Of a stretch of 64,000 nt of DNA, positions 34,735 through 44,018 are shown one piece after another. Position 1 is the first letter of the stretch; each line of letters begins with the position of its first letter. Where the stretch lies: the NCBI GenBank assembly GCA_032124015.1, contig JAQBEH010000152.1, positions 34,740 through 98,739 on the forward strand, written 5' to 3'. Under the pieces are notes generated by a model, which saw only the letters and a program-made list of their open reading frames with translations, was not told the DNA's origin and did not search any database. This stretch comes from DASRJG01 sp032124015 (GTDB lineage: Bacteria; Acidobacteriota; Polarisedimenticolia; Polarisedimenticolales; DASRJG01). The translations under genes and the position numbers were made by a program.

Positions 34735-36729
34735 GTGGGAGTTGGACCGCGCATCGCCCCCGTCGTGCTGAGTTTCCTGCTGATCTCCAACGTGCTTCCC
34801 GCGCAAGAAGGCACCGCGCCACCGACCCCGGCACAATTGGCTGCGATGGAGCGGGTGCGTCCCCTCGTGGATGCGATCTGGCTGGACGTCAGGAGTCCGG
34901 CCAAGACTGACGACGGGAACCCACGCTACTTCTGGGAGATCACCGGCAGGCTCATCGCGATCGGTCCCGATGTCGTTCCCTTCGTGGTTTCAGAGCTTGA
35001 TCTGATGGACCCCGCCACCTTTCACTTCTCGGCCTACGCGTTGGGCCGACTTGGCGGGCCGGACGCCGAGGCTGCGCTACGCAAAGCGGTTCACGCCGCG
35101 GACGCGATCGGAGGAAATTACGGGGTCGCCTGCAAGAGGTTCGCTCTTTACGGTTTGGCCCTGATCGGGACGCCCGACGCCCTGGACATAATGCAGACCG
35201 GACTGTCGATGCACGGCGCCCAGATGCTCCCCGATTTCCCTTTGGTGAGTCAGATGGCGCTTCTGATCGGCCCCGCCGCGGTGCCGACCCTCGAAAAACA
35301 GCTCGAGGCCTACCGGCTCGATCCCGCGGCGACGGAGAAGCTCGAGGATACGGTCGTCGCGCTCGGCCGCGTCGGCGATGCGTCCCTAGTACCCAAGCTG
35401 ACACCCCTATTGGCGAACCCCTCCCCTGAAGTTCGCGCCCTGGCGGCGGACTCGATTTCCCGCCTCGGAGAACCTGGTGTTTGCGAGACGCTGACGCCAC
35501 TGCTGTCGAGCTCCGTTCAGGGCGAGAGGCGTTACGTGGCCAGGACGTTCGAACGATGGCAGCCCGCGCCCTGCTACAAGGCGATGGTCGGGCGCCTCGA
35601 GGTCGAGCGGGACATGGGGGTCCGAGGCCCGATCTACAACGCCATCGTAGCGATGGGCGGAGAGTCCTCGTTGGACGTTTTCCGTGCCTACCTGAACACC
35701 GGCGATCAATTCGACCAGGCCCTCGTTATCTTCGAGGTCGGGCAGATCGGCAGTACGAAGGGGCTCAACATGCTGCGCGGGCTGCTGACCGCCGAGAGTT
35801 CCTCGACGGTGGTGCGTGCCCTGGAGTCCATGGGCGCCATCGGGGGCGAGGGTGCGATGGACACGCTCATGGCCGCAACCGCGGATCCGCGCCGCATCGT
35901 CGCCTTCGCCGCGCGAGACGTCCTCGTCGACCACCGGGTGGCGCAGGTTGTACCTCGGGTAGCGGCGGCGATGCTCGGGTATGTCAGCGAACCGGTGGGC
36001 GATCTGTCGCTGCGCACGCCGATCGCCGAGTGGGGTGACGCGCTCGTCCTGTTCGACTACACCGATCCGATCGACGACCTGAAGGCTGCGGCCGCGGTGC
36101 AGAGCGATCCGGAGATCAAAAACTCGCTGGAGTCTTGCGTTCGCCGCCTAGAGCTCCTCAAGACAAACGGCGACAACGTCGCCGCGTGGGCCACCGCTTT
36201 GGCCTCGCCCTTCCGGGACGTGAGGAGACTCGCCGGCAGGCGACTCGCGGAACTCGGTTCACGGGCGGCCGTTCGAGCGATCAAGAGCCGCCTCCTGAAG
36301 ACCGACCTCCCCCCCGAAGAGCGCGCCGACGTCCTGATCGCGATCGGCGAGGCGCGCACCCAAGGCGCGGCCGAGTTGGTCGAGCTTCATCTGTCGGACC
36401 CCGCCTACGATGACTGGGAGCTTCGGGAGGCTCGGGCCGCCGCCGCTTGGGCGGCGCGCCGCCTCGACGGCGACCGCATGGTCCGAGCCCTTCGGCTCTC
36501 CGCCGTGCGCCGCGACGGCCGGGATTGGGCGACCCTCGTTTATCTCGCGATCCTCGAAAAGGGTGCGTCGCTTCCGACCCTGAAGACCCTGCGCGTCCAG
36601 CGCCTCCGTTATCCGGAATCGACCTTTGGCCATCAGGAGCAGCTGATCGACGGCATCATCTCGAGCCTCGCCGCCGAACACGAGCCCGAACGATTCGATG
36701 TTCCGCCCAAGGCTCTGTTCGAGCTGTGA
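34735..36729 (+). CDS. Secreted HEAT-repeat protein
   Basis: A 664-aa protein with signal peptide (IAPVVLSFLLISNVLPAQ) and many helical HEAT-type units through the whole chain, such as FSAYALGRLGGPDAEAALRKA, LEDTVVALGRVGDASLVPKL and EVRALAADSISRLGEPG. HEAT solenoids serve protein binding; no enzyme motif is seen and I do not recognise a specific family. GTG 34735 is chosen because AGGAGA lies 7 bases upstream; the longer in-frame start runs through the promoter. It is divergent from lexA and convergent with the HD-GYP gene. Confidence 0.85.
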   Translation: MGVGPRIAPVVLSFLLISNVLPAQEGTAPPTPAQLAAMERVRPLVDAIWLDVRSPAKTDDGNPRYFWEITGRLIAIGPDVVPFVVSELDLMDPATFHFSAYALGRLGGPDAEAALRKAVHAADAIGGNYGVACKRFALYGLALIGTPDALDIMQTGLSMHGAQMLPDFPLVSQMALLIGPAAVPTLEKQLEAYRLDPAATEKLEDTVVALGRVGDASLVPKLTPLLANPSPEVRALAADSISRLGEPGVCETLTPLLSSSVQGERRYVARTFERWQPAPCYKAMVGRLEVERDMGVRGPIYNAIVAMGGESSLDVFRAYLNTGDQFDQALVIFEVGQIGSTKGLNMLRGLLTAESSSTVVRALESMGAIGGEGAMDTLMAATADPRRIVAFAARDVLVDHRVAQVVPRVAAAMLGYVSEPVGDLSLRTPIAEWGDALVLFDYTDPIDDLKAAAAVQSDPEIKNSLESCVRRLELLKTNGDNVAAWATALASPFRDVRRLAGRRLAELGSRAAVRAIKSRLLKTDLPPEERADVLIAIGEARTQGAAELVELHLSDPAYDDWELREARAAAAWAARRLDGDRMVRALRLSAVRRDGRDWATLVYLAILEKGASLPTLKTLRVQRLRYPESTFGHQEQLIDGIISSLAAEHEPERFDVPPKALFEL

Positions 36730-36745
36730 TGGAGCGAGACGCGAT

Positions 36746-38557
36746 TCAGACCGTGGCCGGCTCCGGCAAAGCCGCTTGGGTGATGGGACGTTGCTGGCGT
36801 GTGAATTCGCCGGCGAGATAGGCGCGGTTGAACGCCTCCACGATGTGCTCGTCGAACCCCGTCCCCTTGAGATCATTGATACTCGCAAGAGCCTCTTCGA
36901 AGCTCTTTGCCTTCTGATAGGGCCGTTCGGTGGTCATCGCGTCGAAGGTGTCGGCAACAGCGATGATCCGCGCCATCAGAGGGATCTCGGCCCCCTTGAG
37001 ACCGTCGGGGTAACCCTTTCCCGTCCACCGCTCGTGGTGACTCCGCAGCCCCGGCAGCAGTCGCTTCATTTGACGGATCGGCGACATGATGGTCTCTCCG
37101 ATGACCGTGTGGAGCTTCATGAGCTCGAACTCTTGGGGGGTGAGCGTCCCCGGTTTCTTAAGGATCAAATCATCGACGCCGATCTTCCCGACATCGTGCA
37201 GGAGCGAAGCCACGTGAATGTCGGCGATGTCCGGCTCCGAAAGGCCATGGTACCGCGCGAGGATCACCGAATAGCGGTTGACCCGAACCGAGTGGCCCCG
37301 GGTGTACGGGTCCTTGGCGTCGATCGCGCTGGCCAGAGCCCGCGCGGTTCCCAAGAACAGCTCGTTGTTCTCGGCCGCCGCCTGCTTGAGACGGCGGATG
37401 TACTCCTCGAGGTCGGCGGCCATGCGGTTGAATCGGTCGGCGAGCTCGCCCACCTCGGTGATCGACCGCACCTCCACGCGGGCCGAGAAGTCGCCTCGGG
37501 AGAACGCACGGGTGGCATCCGCCAAGCGCTTGATCGGATTCGCCAGGAGCCGCGCAAAAACGGCGGCGGCGACCAGCGCGCTCCCCAAGGCCAGGAGACC
37601 CCACTGCAACGTGCTCTCGATCATCTTCGAGACCGGCTCGTAGATCTTGCTCTCTTTCGCCTGCACGAAGACGCCCCACTCCTCGCGAGAGACCTCGTAC
37701 GATCCGAGATAGCGATCGACGGGAGCGGTGCGGCGGGGGGCCCAGTCGAAGGGCATCGTCACGGTCACGCCCCCGCGATGGGCGCGAAACCGCTTCACGA
37801 TCTCGGAGTCCGTCATGTCGCGCCCCAATTCGACTCCCGCGAGATCCTTGGCGGCGAAGAGCCGGCCCTGGGCATCGACCGCAAAGAAGGTGTGCGGTTC
37901 TTTTTCGTGGCCTGCCACGACGACGTCCCAAACGGACTGGAGATCCACGAGCGCTGAAACGACTCCGATGAACCTCCCGCGGCTGACGACCGGCGCCGTG
38001 AGGACCAGCGCCGCGCGCTTCGGATTCCCCGGGAGGAGCAACGGCTCGGCGTGGCCGACGCTTTCTGCCCCTTCGCGACGGTCCGCTAGGTTCTCCGCGG
38101 TCGAGTGAAAACCGGCGACAAACGAGGGATCGAGCTCTTGGGGAATCGTCTCGGTCGTGCTGGAACCGACGACACGCCCGTGCAGGTCCGTGAACCTCAA
38201 GTACCGAATGCGTTCGTCGACGAGCTCGTCGAGCACCCGACGCACCGCGTCGCTTTCGAACCCCCCGGCGCGACCGCACGTCAGCCCCAGGGAATGCGAG
38301 CCGCGAACGAGCTGCGCCCTCATGCCCGCGACGTGGGTGTCCACCTCCATCGAGATCGTCGAGGCAAGCAACGACTCGTATTCCAGTTGGGACGTCTTGA
38401 GCGCCTCGCGATTGCTGTCGATCAGCCTCCACGCGACCGAACAGAGCGGGGCCAGGGCCACGAACGAGAACACCGCGAGAAGCAGGTAGACCATGCGCAC
38501 ACGAGGACGAACCGGCGCCGACTCGGACGAAGCTTCGCTGGTTCTGGGAGTTAACAC
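36746..38557 (-). CDS. Membrane sensor with Cache-like, HAMP and HD-GYP domains
   Basis: A 603-aa protein: N-terminal transmembrane helix (about 22-42), a large periplasmic sensor part of the double-Cache type (about 45-305), a second helix (about 318-338), a HAMP region (NPIKRLADATRAFSRGDFSARV) and an HD-GYP domain. The last has HD at 454-455 (LLHDVGKIG) and HHERWTGKGYP at 507-517. HD-GYP enzymes degrade cyclic-di-GMP. The usual Asp/Asn before GxGYP is threonine (T512), a mild deviation. GTG 38557 follows GAGGTG. The sensed ligand is unknown. A possible -10 TATATT lies at 38597-38592. Confidence 0.9.
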   Translation of the reverse strand: MLTPRTSEASSESAPVRPRVRMVYLLLAVFSFVALAPLCSVAWRLIDSNREALKTSQLEYESLLASTISMEVDTHVAGMRAQLVRGSHSLGLTCGRAGGFESDAVRRVLDELVDERIRYLRFTDLHGRVVGSSTTETIPQELDPSFVAGFHSTAENLADRREGAESVGHAEPLLLPGNPKRAALVLTAPVVSRGRFIGVVSALVDLQSVWDVVVAGHEKEPHTFFAVDAQGRLFAAKDLAGVELGRDMTDSEIVKRFRAHRGGVTVTMPFDWAPRRTAPVDRYLGSYEVSREEWGVFVQAKESKIYEPVSKMIESTLQWGLLALGSALVAAAVFARLLANPIKRLADATRAFSRGDFSARVEVRSITEVGELADRFNRMAADLEEYIRRLKQAAAENNELFLGTARALASAIDAKDPYTRGHSVRVNRYSVILARYHGLSEPDIADIHVASLLHDVGKIGVDDLILKKPGTLTPQEFELMKLHTVIGETIMSPIRQMKRLLPGLRSHHERWTGKGYPDGLKGAEIPLMARIIAVADTFDAMTTERPYQKAKSFEEALASINDLKGTGFDEHIVEAFNRAYLAGEFTRQQRPITQAALPEPATV

Positions 38558-38680
38558 GCCGGCCGCACCTCACGCTTTTGAGCCGGGGCGGAATATAGGG
38601 TCGGCGCCGGGCCCCGGCTAGGCCCTTCCGGCAGGACCTGATAGACTCGCCGCGCTTTGCCCCGCGCGCCACACTACGCG

Positions 38681-39955
38681 ATGAGAATGCTCTACAACGC
38701 AGCGCTTCTTCCCGTGCGCGCCGCGTCGCTCGTCTTTTCGGTCTGGCCGCGCCGGAGCCCGGAAGCAACGCTCGAGCGCGACCAGCGCCTCGCACGCCGC
38801 CTCCCCACGGTTCCGCCCGAAGCGATCTGGATCCACGGCGCTTCGGTGGGCGAGGCGAGGCTCGTCGGCGCCCTCGCTCAAGAGATCAGGAGGCGCCGGC
38901 CGGGGCAACCCCTCGCGGTTTCGACCGTCACCGCGACCGGACGGGCGCAACTCCCCTCCCCTCCGGCGGTCGACGCGGCGTTTTTCCTTCCGCTCGATTT
39001 TCCGGCCGTGCAGCGCCGTGCGTTCGACGTGATCGCCCCCTCGATGATCGTGCTCGTCGAAACCGAGCTGTGGCCCAACCTGTTGGCCGAGGCCGAGCGG
39101 AGGCGGGTCCCGGTCGTGGTCGTTAATGGACGTCTCGCCCCGGAACGCCTCGGGAGGTATCGACGCCTGTCCGGTCTGTACGGACCGTTGCTGCGTGGAC
39201 TTCACGCCATCGGCGCGGCCGGGAGCGACGAGGCCGGTCGCTTCGTGGCCCTTGGCGTGTCCGACCAAGCGGTCCGAGTCATCGGGAACCTGAAGTTCGA
39301 CTTGCCCGCCTCCATCGAGAACGCCGCGGACCTTCGCGCGCGGTTCGGGCTCGCCCCCGATCGCCCGGTCGTCGCCGCGGGGTCGACCGCCAACGGCGAA
39401 GACCGGCTCGTACTCGACGCGTTCGCCGAGGCGCGCCGCGAGGTGCCTAACCTCCTCCTCCTCCTCGCCCCGCGCCACCCCGAGAGGTTCGCCTCGGCTG
39501 TCGAGGAGGCCGAACGACGCGGCTTCACCGTGTCCCTCGCCTCGCGGGGGGAGGCGGTCAAGGACACCGACGTCCTTCTTCTCGACACGATCGGCGAGTT
39601 GGCCGTGCTGTACGCGTTGGCGGGCTCAGCGTTCGTCGGCGGAAGCCTCGTGCCCGTCGGAGGGCACAATCTCTTGGAGCCGATCGCGGCGGGAGTTCCC
39701 GTCCTCTACGGGCCGCACACCGAGCACGTCGCCGAGATCGCGGCAGCTCTCGAACGCTCGGGTGCGGGCCTGCGCGTTCAAAACGCGGAGGCGTTGGGCC
39801 GGGCCTTCACAGACCTCGCGCTGCACCCCGACGACTGCGCGCGCCGAGTCGCCTTGGGCCGCCGATTCTTGGACGCCAACCGCGGCGCGCTGCAGCGCGG
39901 AGCCGACCTCGTCCTCGACGTCTTGGACCGCACGCGGTCCGACCAGCACGCATGA
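38681..39955 (+). CDS. waaA: 3-deoxy-D-manno-octulosonic acid (Kdo) transferase
   Basis: GT-B glycosyltransferase (424 aa) that adds Kdo from CMP-Kdo to lipid IVA at the inner face of the cytoplasmic membrane. The family blocks are clear: WIHGASVGEARL with the catalytic glutamate, VLVETELWPNLL, and FVGGSLVPVGGHNLLEP near the C-terminus. ATG 38681 (MRMLYN) is used; an in-frame TTG 24 bases earlier is possible and neither has a good Shine-Dalgarno. It opens the lipid A/heptose operon; the stop overlaps lpxK as ATGA. The number of Kdo residues added cannot be told. Confidence 0.94.
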   Translation: MRMLYNAALLPVRAASLVFSVWPRRSPEATLERDQRLARRLPTVPPEAIWIHGASVGEARLVGALAQEIRRRRPGQPLAVSTVTATGRAQLPSPPAVDAAFFLPLDFPAVQRRAFDVIAPSMIVLVETELWPNLLAEAERRRVPVVVVNGRLAPERLGRYRRLSGLYGPLLRGLHAIGAAGSDEAGRFVALGVSDQAVRVIGNLKFDLPASIENAADLRARFGLAPDRPVVAAGSTANGEDRLVLDAFAEARREVPNLLLLLAPRHPERFASAVEEAERRGFTVSLASRGEAVKDTDVLLLDTIGELAVLYALAGSAFVGGSLVPVGGHNLLEPIAAGVPVLYGPHTEHVAEIAAALERSGAGLRVQNAEALGRAFTDLALHPDDCARRVALGRRFLDANRGALQRGADLVLDVLDRTRSDQHA

Positions 39956-41010
39956 GGCCCCGGTCCCACGCGGCCGCGCTGGCCCTCACGATTCCAGCCG
40001 CCGCGTTCGCCGGAGTCGTGCGCCTTCGGAACGCTTGGTACGATCGTCCCGGCGCCTCGCGACGCGCCTCGGTTCCCGTCATCAGCGTCGGGAATCTCGC
40101 GGTGGGGGGAACGGGGAAGACGCCGCTCGTCGCGTGGATCGCGCGGCGGATCCGGGCGGATGGCCTCGTCCCCGCGGTCGTCAGCCGTGGCTATGGCGGC
40201 ACGGCGGGCCCCGGCCCTCTCCTCGTTTCCACCGGCGAAGGGCCGCGCGTCAACGCAAGGACCTGCGGCGACGAACCCCACCTGCTGGCGCGTTCGTTGA
40301 AGGGCGTCGTCGTCGTCGTCGGCTCCGATCGCGTCGAGGGCGCCCGCTGCGCGGCCGCGGCAGGCGCCGCGGTCGTGCTCCTCGACGACGGATTCCAGCA
40401 CCGGCGCCTCGCGCGGGATCTCGACATCGTGGTCTTGGATGGGAGGGCGCCTTTCGACGGCGGCCGGGTGCTTCCGCGAGGTTCCCTGCGAGAGCCCCCC
40501 TCTTCCCTTGTACGAGCGCAGTTGGTCGTTCTGACGCGCGTGCGGGAGGGAGACCCCGCGATCGGACCGATTGAGGCCGTTCGCGCCGCCGGCTATTCCG
40601 GACCGATCGTTCGCGCCGGCCACCGAACGACCGGTTTCACGGACGCCGCCGGAGCGGCGTGCGCGCCTCCGAAGCGCGCCCTCGCGTTTTGCGGGATCGG
40701 CGACCCCGGCCTTTTCCGCGACGATCTTGCCGCGGTGGGCGTGATGACGGCCGGCTTTCATGCATTTCGCGATCACCAGCCGTACTCTTTGGCCGGATGG
40801 GATGCGCTGGTCGAGGAAGCGAGAACCCTCGGTGCTCCGCTGGTCACCACGGAGAAGGACCTCTCGCGCCTTTTGGCCGCCGCCGGCGCGTCGCTCGGGC
40901 GTGCCGAGCTCTTCGTGCTGCGGATCGAGACCGTCGCCTGGGATGAGGCACTCCTCCTCGCGGCGGTTCGAGGGGCGGTGTCGGCTCGGCCTGGGGGCGC
41001 TTCGCAATGA
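39952..41010 (+). CDS. lpxK: Tetraacyldisaccharide 4'-kinase
   Basis: Membrane-associated kinase (352 aa) that phosphorylates the 4' position of disaccharide-1-P to make lipid IVA. Walker A GGTGKTP is at 52-58 after an N-terminal hydrophobic helix, and VVSRGYGG plus VLLDDGFQHRRLARDLDIVV with the DDGFQH signature follow. In lipid A order it acts just before WaaA, whose gene precedes it. Both ends overlap neighbours by ATGA, showing tight coupling. Cysteine content is higher than usual, without clear meaning. Confidence 0.95.
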   Translation: MRPRSHAAALALTIPAAAFAGVVRLRNAWYDRPGASRRASVPVISVGNLAVGGTGKTPLVAWIARRIRADGLVPAVVSRGYGGTAGPGPLLVSTGEGPRVNARTCGDEPHLLARSLKGVVVVVGSDRVEGARCAAAAGAAVVLLDDGFQHRRLARDLDIVVLDGRAPFDGGRVLPRGSLREPPSSLVRAQLVVLTRVREGDPAIGPIEAVRAAGYSGPIVRAGHRTTGFTDAAGAACAPPKRALAFCGIGDPGLFRDDLAAVGVMTAGFHAFRDHQPYSLAGWDALVEEARTLGAPLVTTEKDLSRLLAAAGASLGRAELFVLRIETVAWDEALLLAAVRGAVSARPGGASQ

Positions 41011-41915
41011 ACCCGCTGCGCCTTTCCCTTGAGGCCGCCCTGGTCGAGTCGGCGCTCGTGCTGGCCCGCGTGCTGCCCCGACGCGCGCTGCTCGCCGCCG
41101 GCGCCGCCGTCGGGGCCTTCGCCGGCAGGATCGACCGCCGTCACACCACCATCGCCCGAAACAACCTCCGTGCGGCGTATGGCGATACGCTCGCCGCGAG
41201 CGAGCGGGAGCGCATCTTGCGCGCCTGTTGGCGCCACTTCGGTCGGATCACGTTCGACGCGCTCGCGTTCCCCAAGCTCGACCACGACGCGCTCGGCTCG
41301 ATCCTCAAGATCGAGGGGTTGGACAACGCGCGCGCGGCCCTCGCCGAGGGGAAGGGCGCCCTGGTGTTCTCCGCGCACTACGGCCACTGGGAGGCGGGGG
41401 CTTACGCCATGGGACTCCTCGGAGTTCCGTTCGCGGTCATCGCGCGCCCGCTGGACAACCCGGTCCTCGACCGGCGGCTCACACAGCTGCGCAGCGGGAC
41501 GGGGAACGCCGTGATCCCGAAGCGGCGTGCCGTGCGCGAGACCATGCGCGCGTTGGGGCGCGGCGCGGGAGTCGCGATTCTGATCGATCAGGATGCGGGA
41601 GCGGATGGGGTGTTCGTGCCGTATTTCGGGCGTCTCGCGTCGACGACGCCAACGCTCGCCCTGCTCGCGCTACGAACGGAGGCCCCGATCGTACCGGTCC
41701 ACGCCAAAGTCGAGACGGACGGTACAATCTCAGTTCACATCGAGCCGGCCCTCGAGAGCCGGCCGACCGGCGATCGGGAGGCCGACGTCTTGCGGTTGAC
41801 GGCCGAGTGCACCGCGATCATCGAGCGTTGGGCGCGAAGCACCCCCGAGCAATGGCTCTGGATGCATCGCCGTTGGAAAACCCGGCCGCCGGACGTTACG
41901 GCCGCCGGAGCGTGA
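41007..41915 (+). CDS. Lipid A late acyltransferase, LpxL/HtrB family
   Basis: A 302-aa membrane-bound acyltransferase. The H-x4-E catalytic motif is at H124-E129 (HYGHWEAG), with a hydrophobic N-terminal anchor and the later IPKRRAVRETMRALGRG and LIDQDAG blocks of the family. It transfers a secondary acyl chain from acyl-ACP to Kdo-lipid A. Whether it is LpxL-like or LpxM-like cannot be decided, and only one copy is in the window. It sits between lpxK (ATGA overlap) and gmhB (14-base gap) in one operon. Confidence 0.9.
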   Translation: MNPLRLSLEAALVESALVLARVLPRRALLAAGAAVGAFAGRIDRRHTTIARNNLRAAYGDTLAASERERILRACWRHFGRITFDALAFPKLDHDALGSILKIEGLDNARAALAEGKGALVFSAHYGHWEAGAYAMGLLGVPFAVIARPLDNPVLDRRLTQLRSGTGNAVIPKRRAVRETMRALGRGAGVAILIDQDAGADGVFVPYFGRLASTTPTLALLALRTEAPIVPVHAKVETDGTISVHIEPALESRPTGDREADVLRLTAECTAIIERWARSTPEQWLWMHRRWKTRPPDVTAAGA

Positions 41916-41929
41916 GGGGAGGACACGGC

Positions 41930-42511
41930 ATGAGCCGACGGGCGATCATCATGGACCGCGATGGGACCGTCTGCGAAGAGGTCGGCTACGTCAACCACGT
42001 CGATCGCGTGCGCCTTCTTCCGAGGTCGGCAGCCGCCATCCAGGCGGCCAACGACGCGGGGTTTCAGACCGTTGTCGTGACGAACCAGGCGGGGGTCGCC
42101 CGCGGCTACTTCGCCGAAGTGCTCATCGACGAGGTCCACGACAGGGTCCGCGAGATGCTCGCCGCCGGCGGCGCGCGCTTGGACGGCATCTACTACTGTC
42201 CCCACCACCCCGAGGTCGGCGCACCCGCCTACCGAAAAATCTGTACGTGCCGCAAGCCCTCTCCGGGAATGCTCGAGCGCGCACGCGACGAGATGGGAAT
42301 TGACCTTTCCGATTCCTACATGATCGGCGACACCGTCAAGGACATCGAGGCGGGGCATCGCGCGGGGACGACCAACGTCCTGGTCCTCACCGGGTACGGC
42401 AAGGGCGAGTTGGAGTATCAATCGCACGCCTGGACCGTGCAGCCCGACCATGTCGCGGCGGATCTTCTGGACGCCGTCACCTGGATTCTCGAACGGGAGG
42501 CGTCGCGATGA
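41930..42511 (+). CDS. gmhB: D-glycero-D-manno-heptose 1,7-bisphosphate phosphatase
   Basis: HAD-family phosphatase (193 aa) of the heptose pathway. It has the nucleophile motif DRDGT (9-13), TNQAG, the zinc-binding CPHHPE with CTCRKP and the GDTVKDIEAGHRAG motif for Mg binding. It removes the C7 phosphate between the kinase and nucleotidyltransferase steps encoded by the next two genes. ATG 41930 follows GGGGAGGA. The stop overlaps the next gene as ATGA. gmhA is not in the window. Confidence 0.95.
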   Translation: MSRRAIIMDRDGTVCEEVGYVNHVDRVRLLPRSAAAIQAANDAGFQTVVVTNQAGVARGYFAEVLIDEVHDRVREMLAAGGARLDGIYYCPHHPEVGAPAYRKICTCRKPSPGMLERARDEMGIDLSDSYMIGDTVKDIEAGHRAGTTNVLVLTGYGKGELEYQSHAWTVQPDHVAADLLDAVTWILEREASR

Positions 42512-43530
42512 GCGCAATGGCTACCCCCTCCCCCGAAAGATTGGTGGCCTTGGTCGCCAAGTTCCGCGGTCGTCGCGTGGTGGTCCTCGGGGATCTGGTT
42601 TGCGACGAGTTCGTGCACGGAGACATCGCGCGCGTGTCGCGCGAGGCTCCCGTTTTGATCCTCGAGCAGACTCGGGTCGACCTCGTCCCCGGCGGCGGCG
42701 GGAACGCCGTCGCGAACCTGCGCGCGCTCGGAGCGATCCCGGTTCCCGTCGGGGTGGTCGGCCGTGACGAGGCCGGCGCCCGGCTGATCGCGCTCTTCCG
42801 GCGGATACGCGTCGAGACGTCCGGCATTGCGGCCGAGCGCGGCTATGGAACGCCCACCAAGAGCCGCGTTCTCGCCGGCGGCGTTCACACGAGGCGGCAG
42901 CAAATCGTGCGGGTCGACCGAGGCCAACGACACGGCGAGTTGCCCCGCGGCGCGGCGGCGCGACTTTTCGTCCGGCTGGGCCGCGCTCTCAAGGGTGCCG
43001 AAGGCCTCCTCGTCGCGGACTACGGCTACGGCGCCGCGACACCGTCCCACGTTCGCGCGGCGCGGGTCCATCTCGCCGGCAAAACCGTGACCGTCGACTC
43101 CCGCGCCCGGGTGTCCGGATTCCGCCGCGTGGCGGGATGCACGCCCAACCAGGAAGAGCTGGAAGACGCCGTCGGGTTGTCCGGCGTGCCGGACGATCGG
43201 CGCGTCGTGGCGGCGGGACAGGAGCTGTTGCGGCGGACGGCCAATCGCACGGTGCTCGTCACGCGTGGCGCGAAGGGCATGATCCTCTTGAAGAAGGGCG
43301 CTCCGCCTTTCGCGGTGCCGCCGTTTGGATCGGGAGAGGTCGCGGACGTCACGGGGGCCGGCGACACGGTCATCGCGACCTACACGCTGGCCCTGCTCGC
43401 CGGAGCAACGCCCGAAGAAGCGGCGGTGATCGCCAACACCGCGGCCGGGATCGTCGTCATGAAGTACGGCACGGCCACCGTCGGCCCCAAGGAATTGACG
43501 GCGGCCCTCCGCTCCGGGACGCTCGCATGA
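42508..43530 (+). CDS. rfaE1: D-glycero-beta-D-manno-heptose-7-phosphate kinase (HldE domain I as separate protein)
   Basis: PfkB/ribokinase-fold kinase (340 aa) that phosphorylates heptose 7-phosphate at C1. The GGGGNAVANLRALGA sugar-binding block is near residue 63, and the anion-hole motif GAGDT with catalytic aspartate is at 283-287. In enterobacteria this domain is fused to the nucleotidyltransferase as HldE; here the two are separate but overlap by ATGA. ATG 42508 overlaps the gmhB stop. A second in-frame ATG lies three codons in. Confidence 0.93.
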   Translation: MSAMATPSPERLVALVAKFRGRRVVVLGDLVCDEFVHGDIARVSREAPVLILEQTRVDLVPGGGGNAVANLRALGAIPVPVGVVGRDEAGARLIALFRRIRVETSGIAAERGYGTPTKSRVLAGGVHTRRQQIVRVDRGQRHGELPRGAAARLFVRLGRALKGAEGLLVADYGYGAATPSHVRAARVHLAGKTVTVDSRARVSGFRRVAGCTPNQEELEDAVGLSGVPDDRRVVAAGQELLRRTANRTVLVTRGAKGMILLKKGAPPFAVPPFGSGEVADVTGAGDTVIATYTLALLAGATPEEAAVIANTAAGIVVMKYGTATVGPKELTAALRSGTLA

Positions 43531-44009
43531 CCGGCGCCGAACACGTCGTCTCGCGCGACGAGCTTCTCCGCCGCGCCGCCGGCTGGCGCGCCGAGGGAAA
43601 AACCCTGGCCCTGGCCAACGGACTCTTCGACCTCATTCACGTCGGGCACCTGCGCTACCTCGAGGAAGCGGCGACGCTGGCGGACGTCCTGGTCGTCGCG
43701 ATCAACGACGATGCCTCCGCTCGCGCCCTCAAGGGCGCTGACCGCCCCATCGTCCCTGAGCGCGAGCGCGCCGAGCTCATCGCGGGGTTCCGCTGCGTCT
43801 CCCTCGTAACGCTCTTTGGCGAGCCCACCGTCGAGCCCCTCTTACGCGCACTCATCCCCGACGTTCACTGCAAGGGGACGGATTACACCACGGAGACGGT
43901 TCCCGAAAGAGAAGCCGCTCGTTCCCTGGGCATCCGCGTGGCGATCACCGGTGACCCTAAACAACACGCCACGCGCGACCTGATCGCGCAGATTCGGGGC
44001 GTTCGCTAG
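43527..44009 (+). CDS. rfaE2: Heptose 1-phosphate nucleotidyltransferase (HldE domain II as separate protein)
   Basis: Cytidylyltransferase-like protein (160 aa). The NGLFDLIHVGHLRYLEEA block contains the HxGH motif at 38-41, and VPERERAELI is the conserved late motif. It makes the nucleotide-activated heptose from heptose 1-phosphate. It is the last gene of the operon waaA-lpxK-acyltransferase-gmhB-rfaE1-rfaE2, where almost every junction is an ATGA overlap. It is convergent with the DUF481 gene 9 bases downstream. Confidence 0.93.
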   Translation: MTGAEHVVSRDELLRRAAGWRAEGKTLALANGLFDLIHVGHLRYLEEAATLADVLVVAINDDASARALKGADRPIVPERERAELIAGFRCVSLVTLFGEPTVEPLLRALIPDVHCKGTDYTTETVPEREAARSLGIRVAITGDPKQHATRDLIAQIRGVR

Positions 44010-44018
44010 CCTCTCGCT

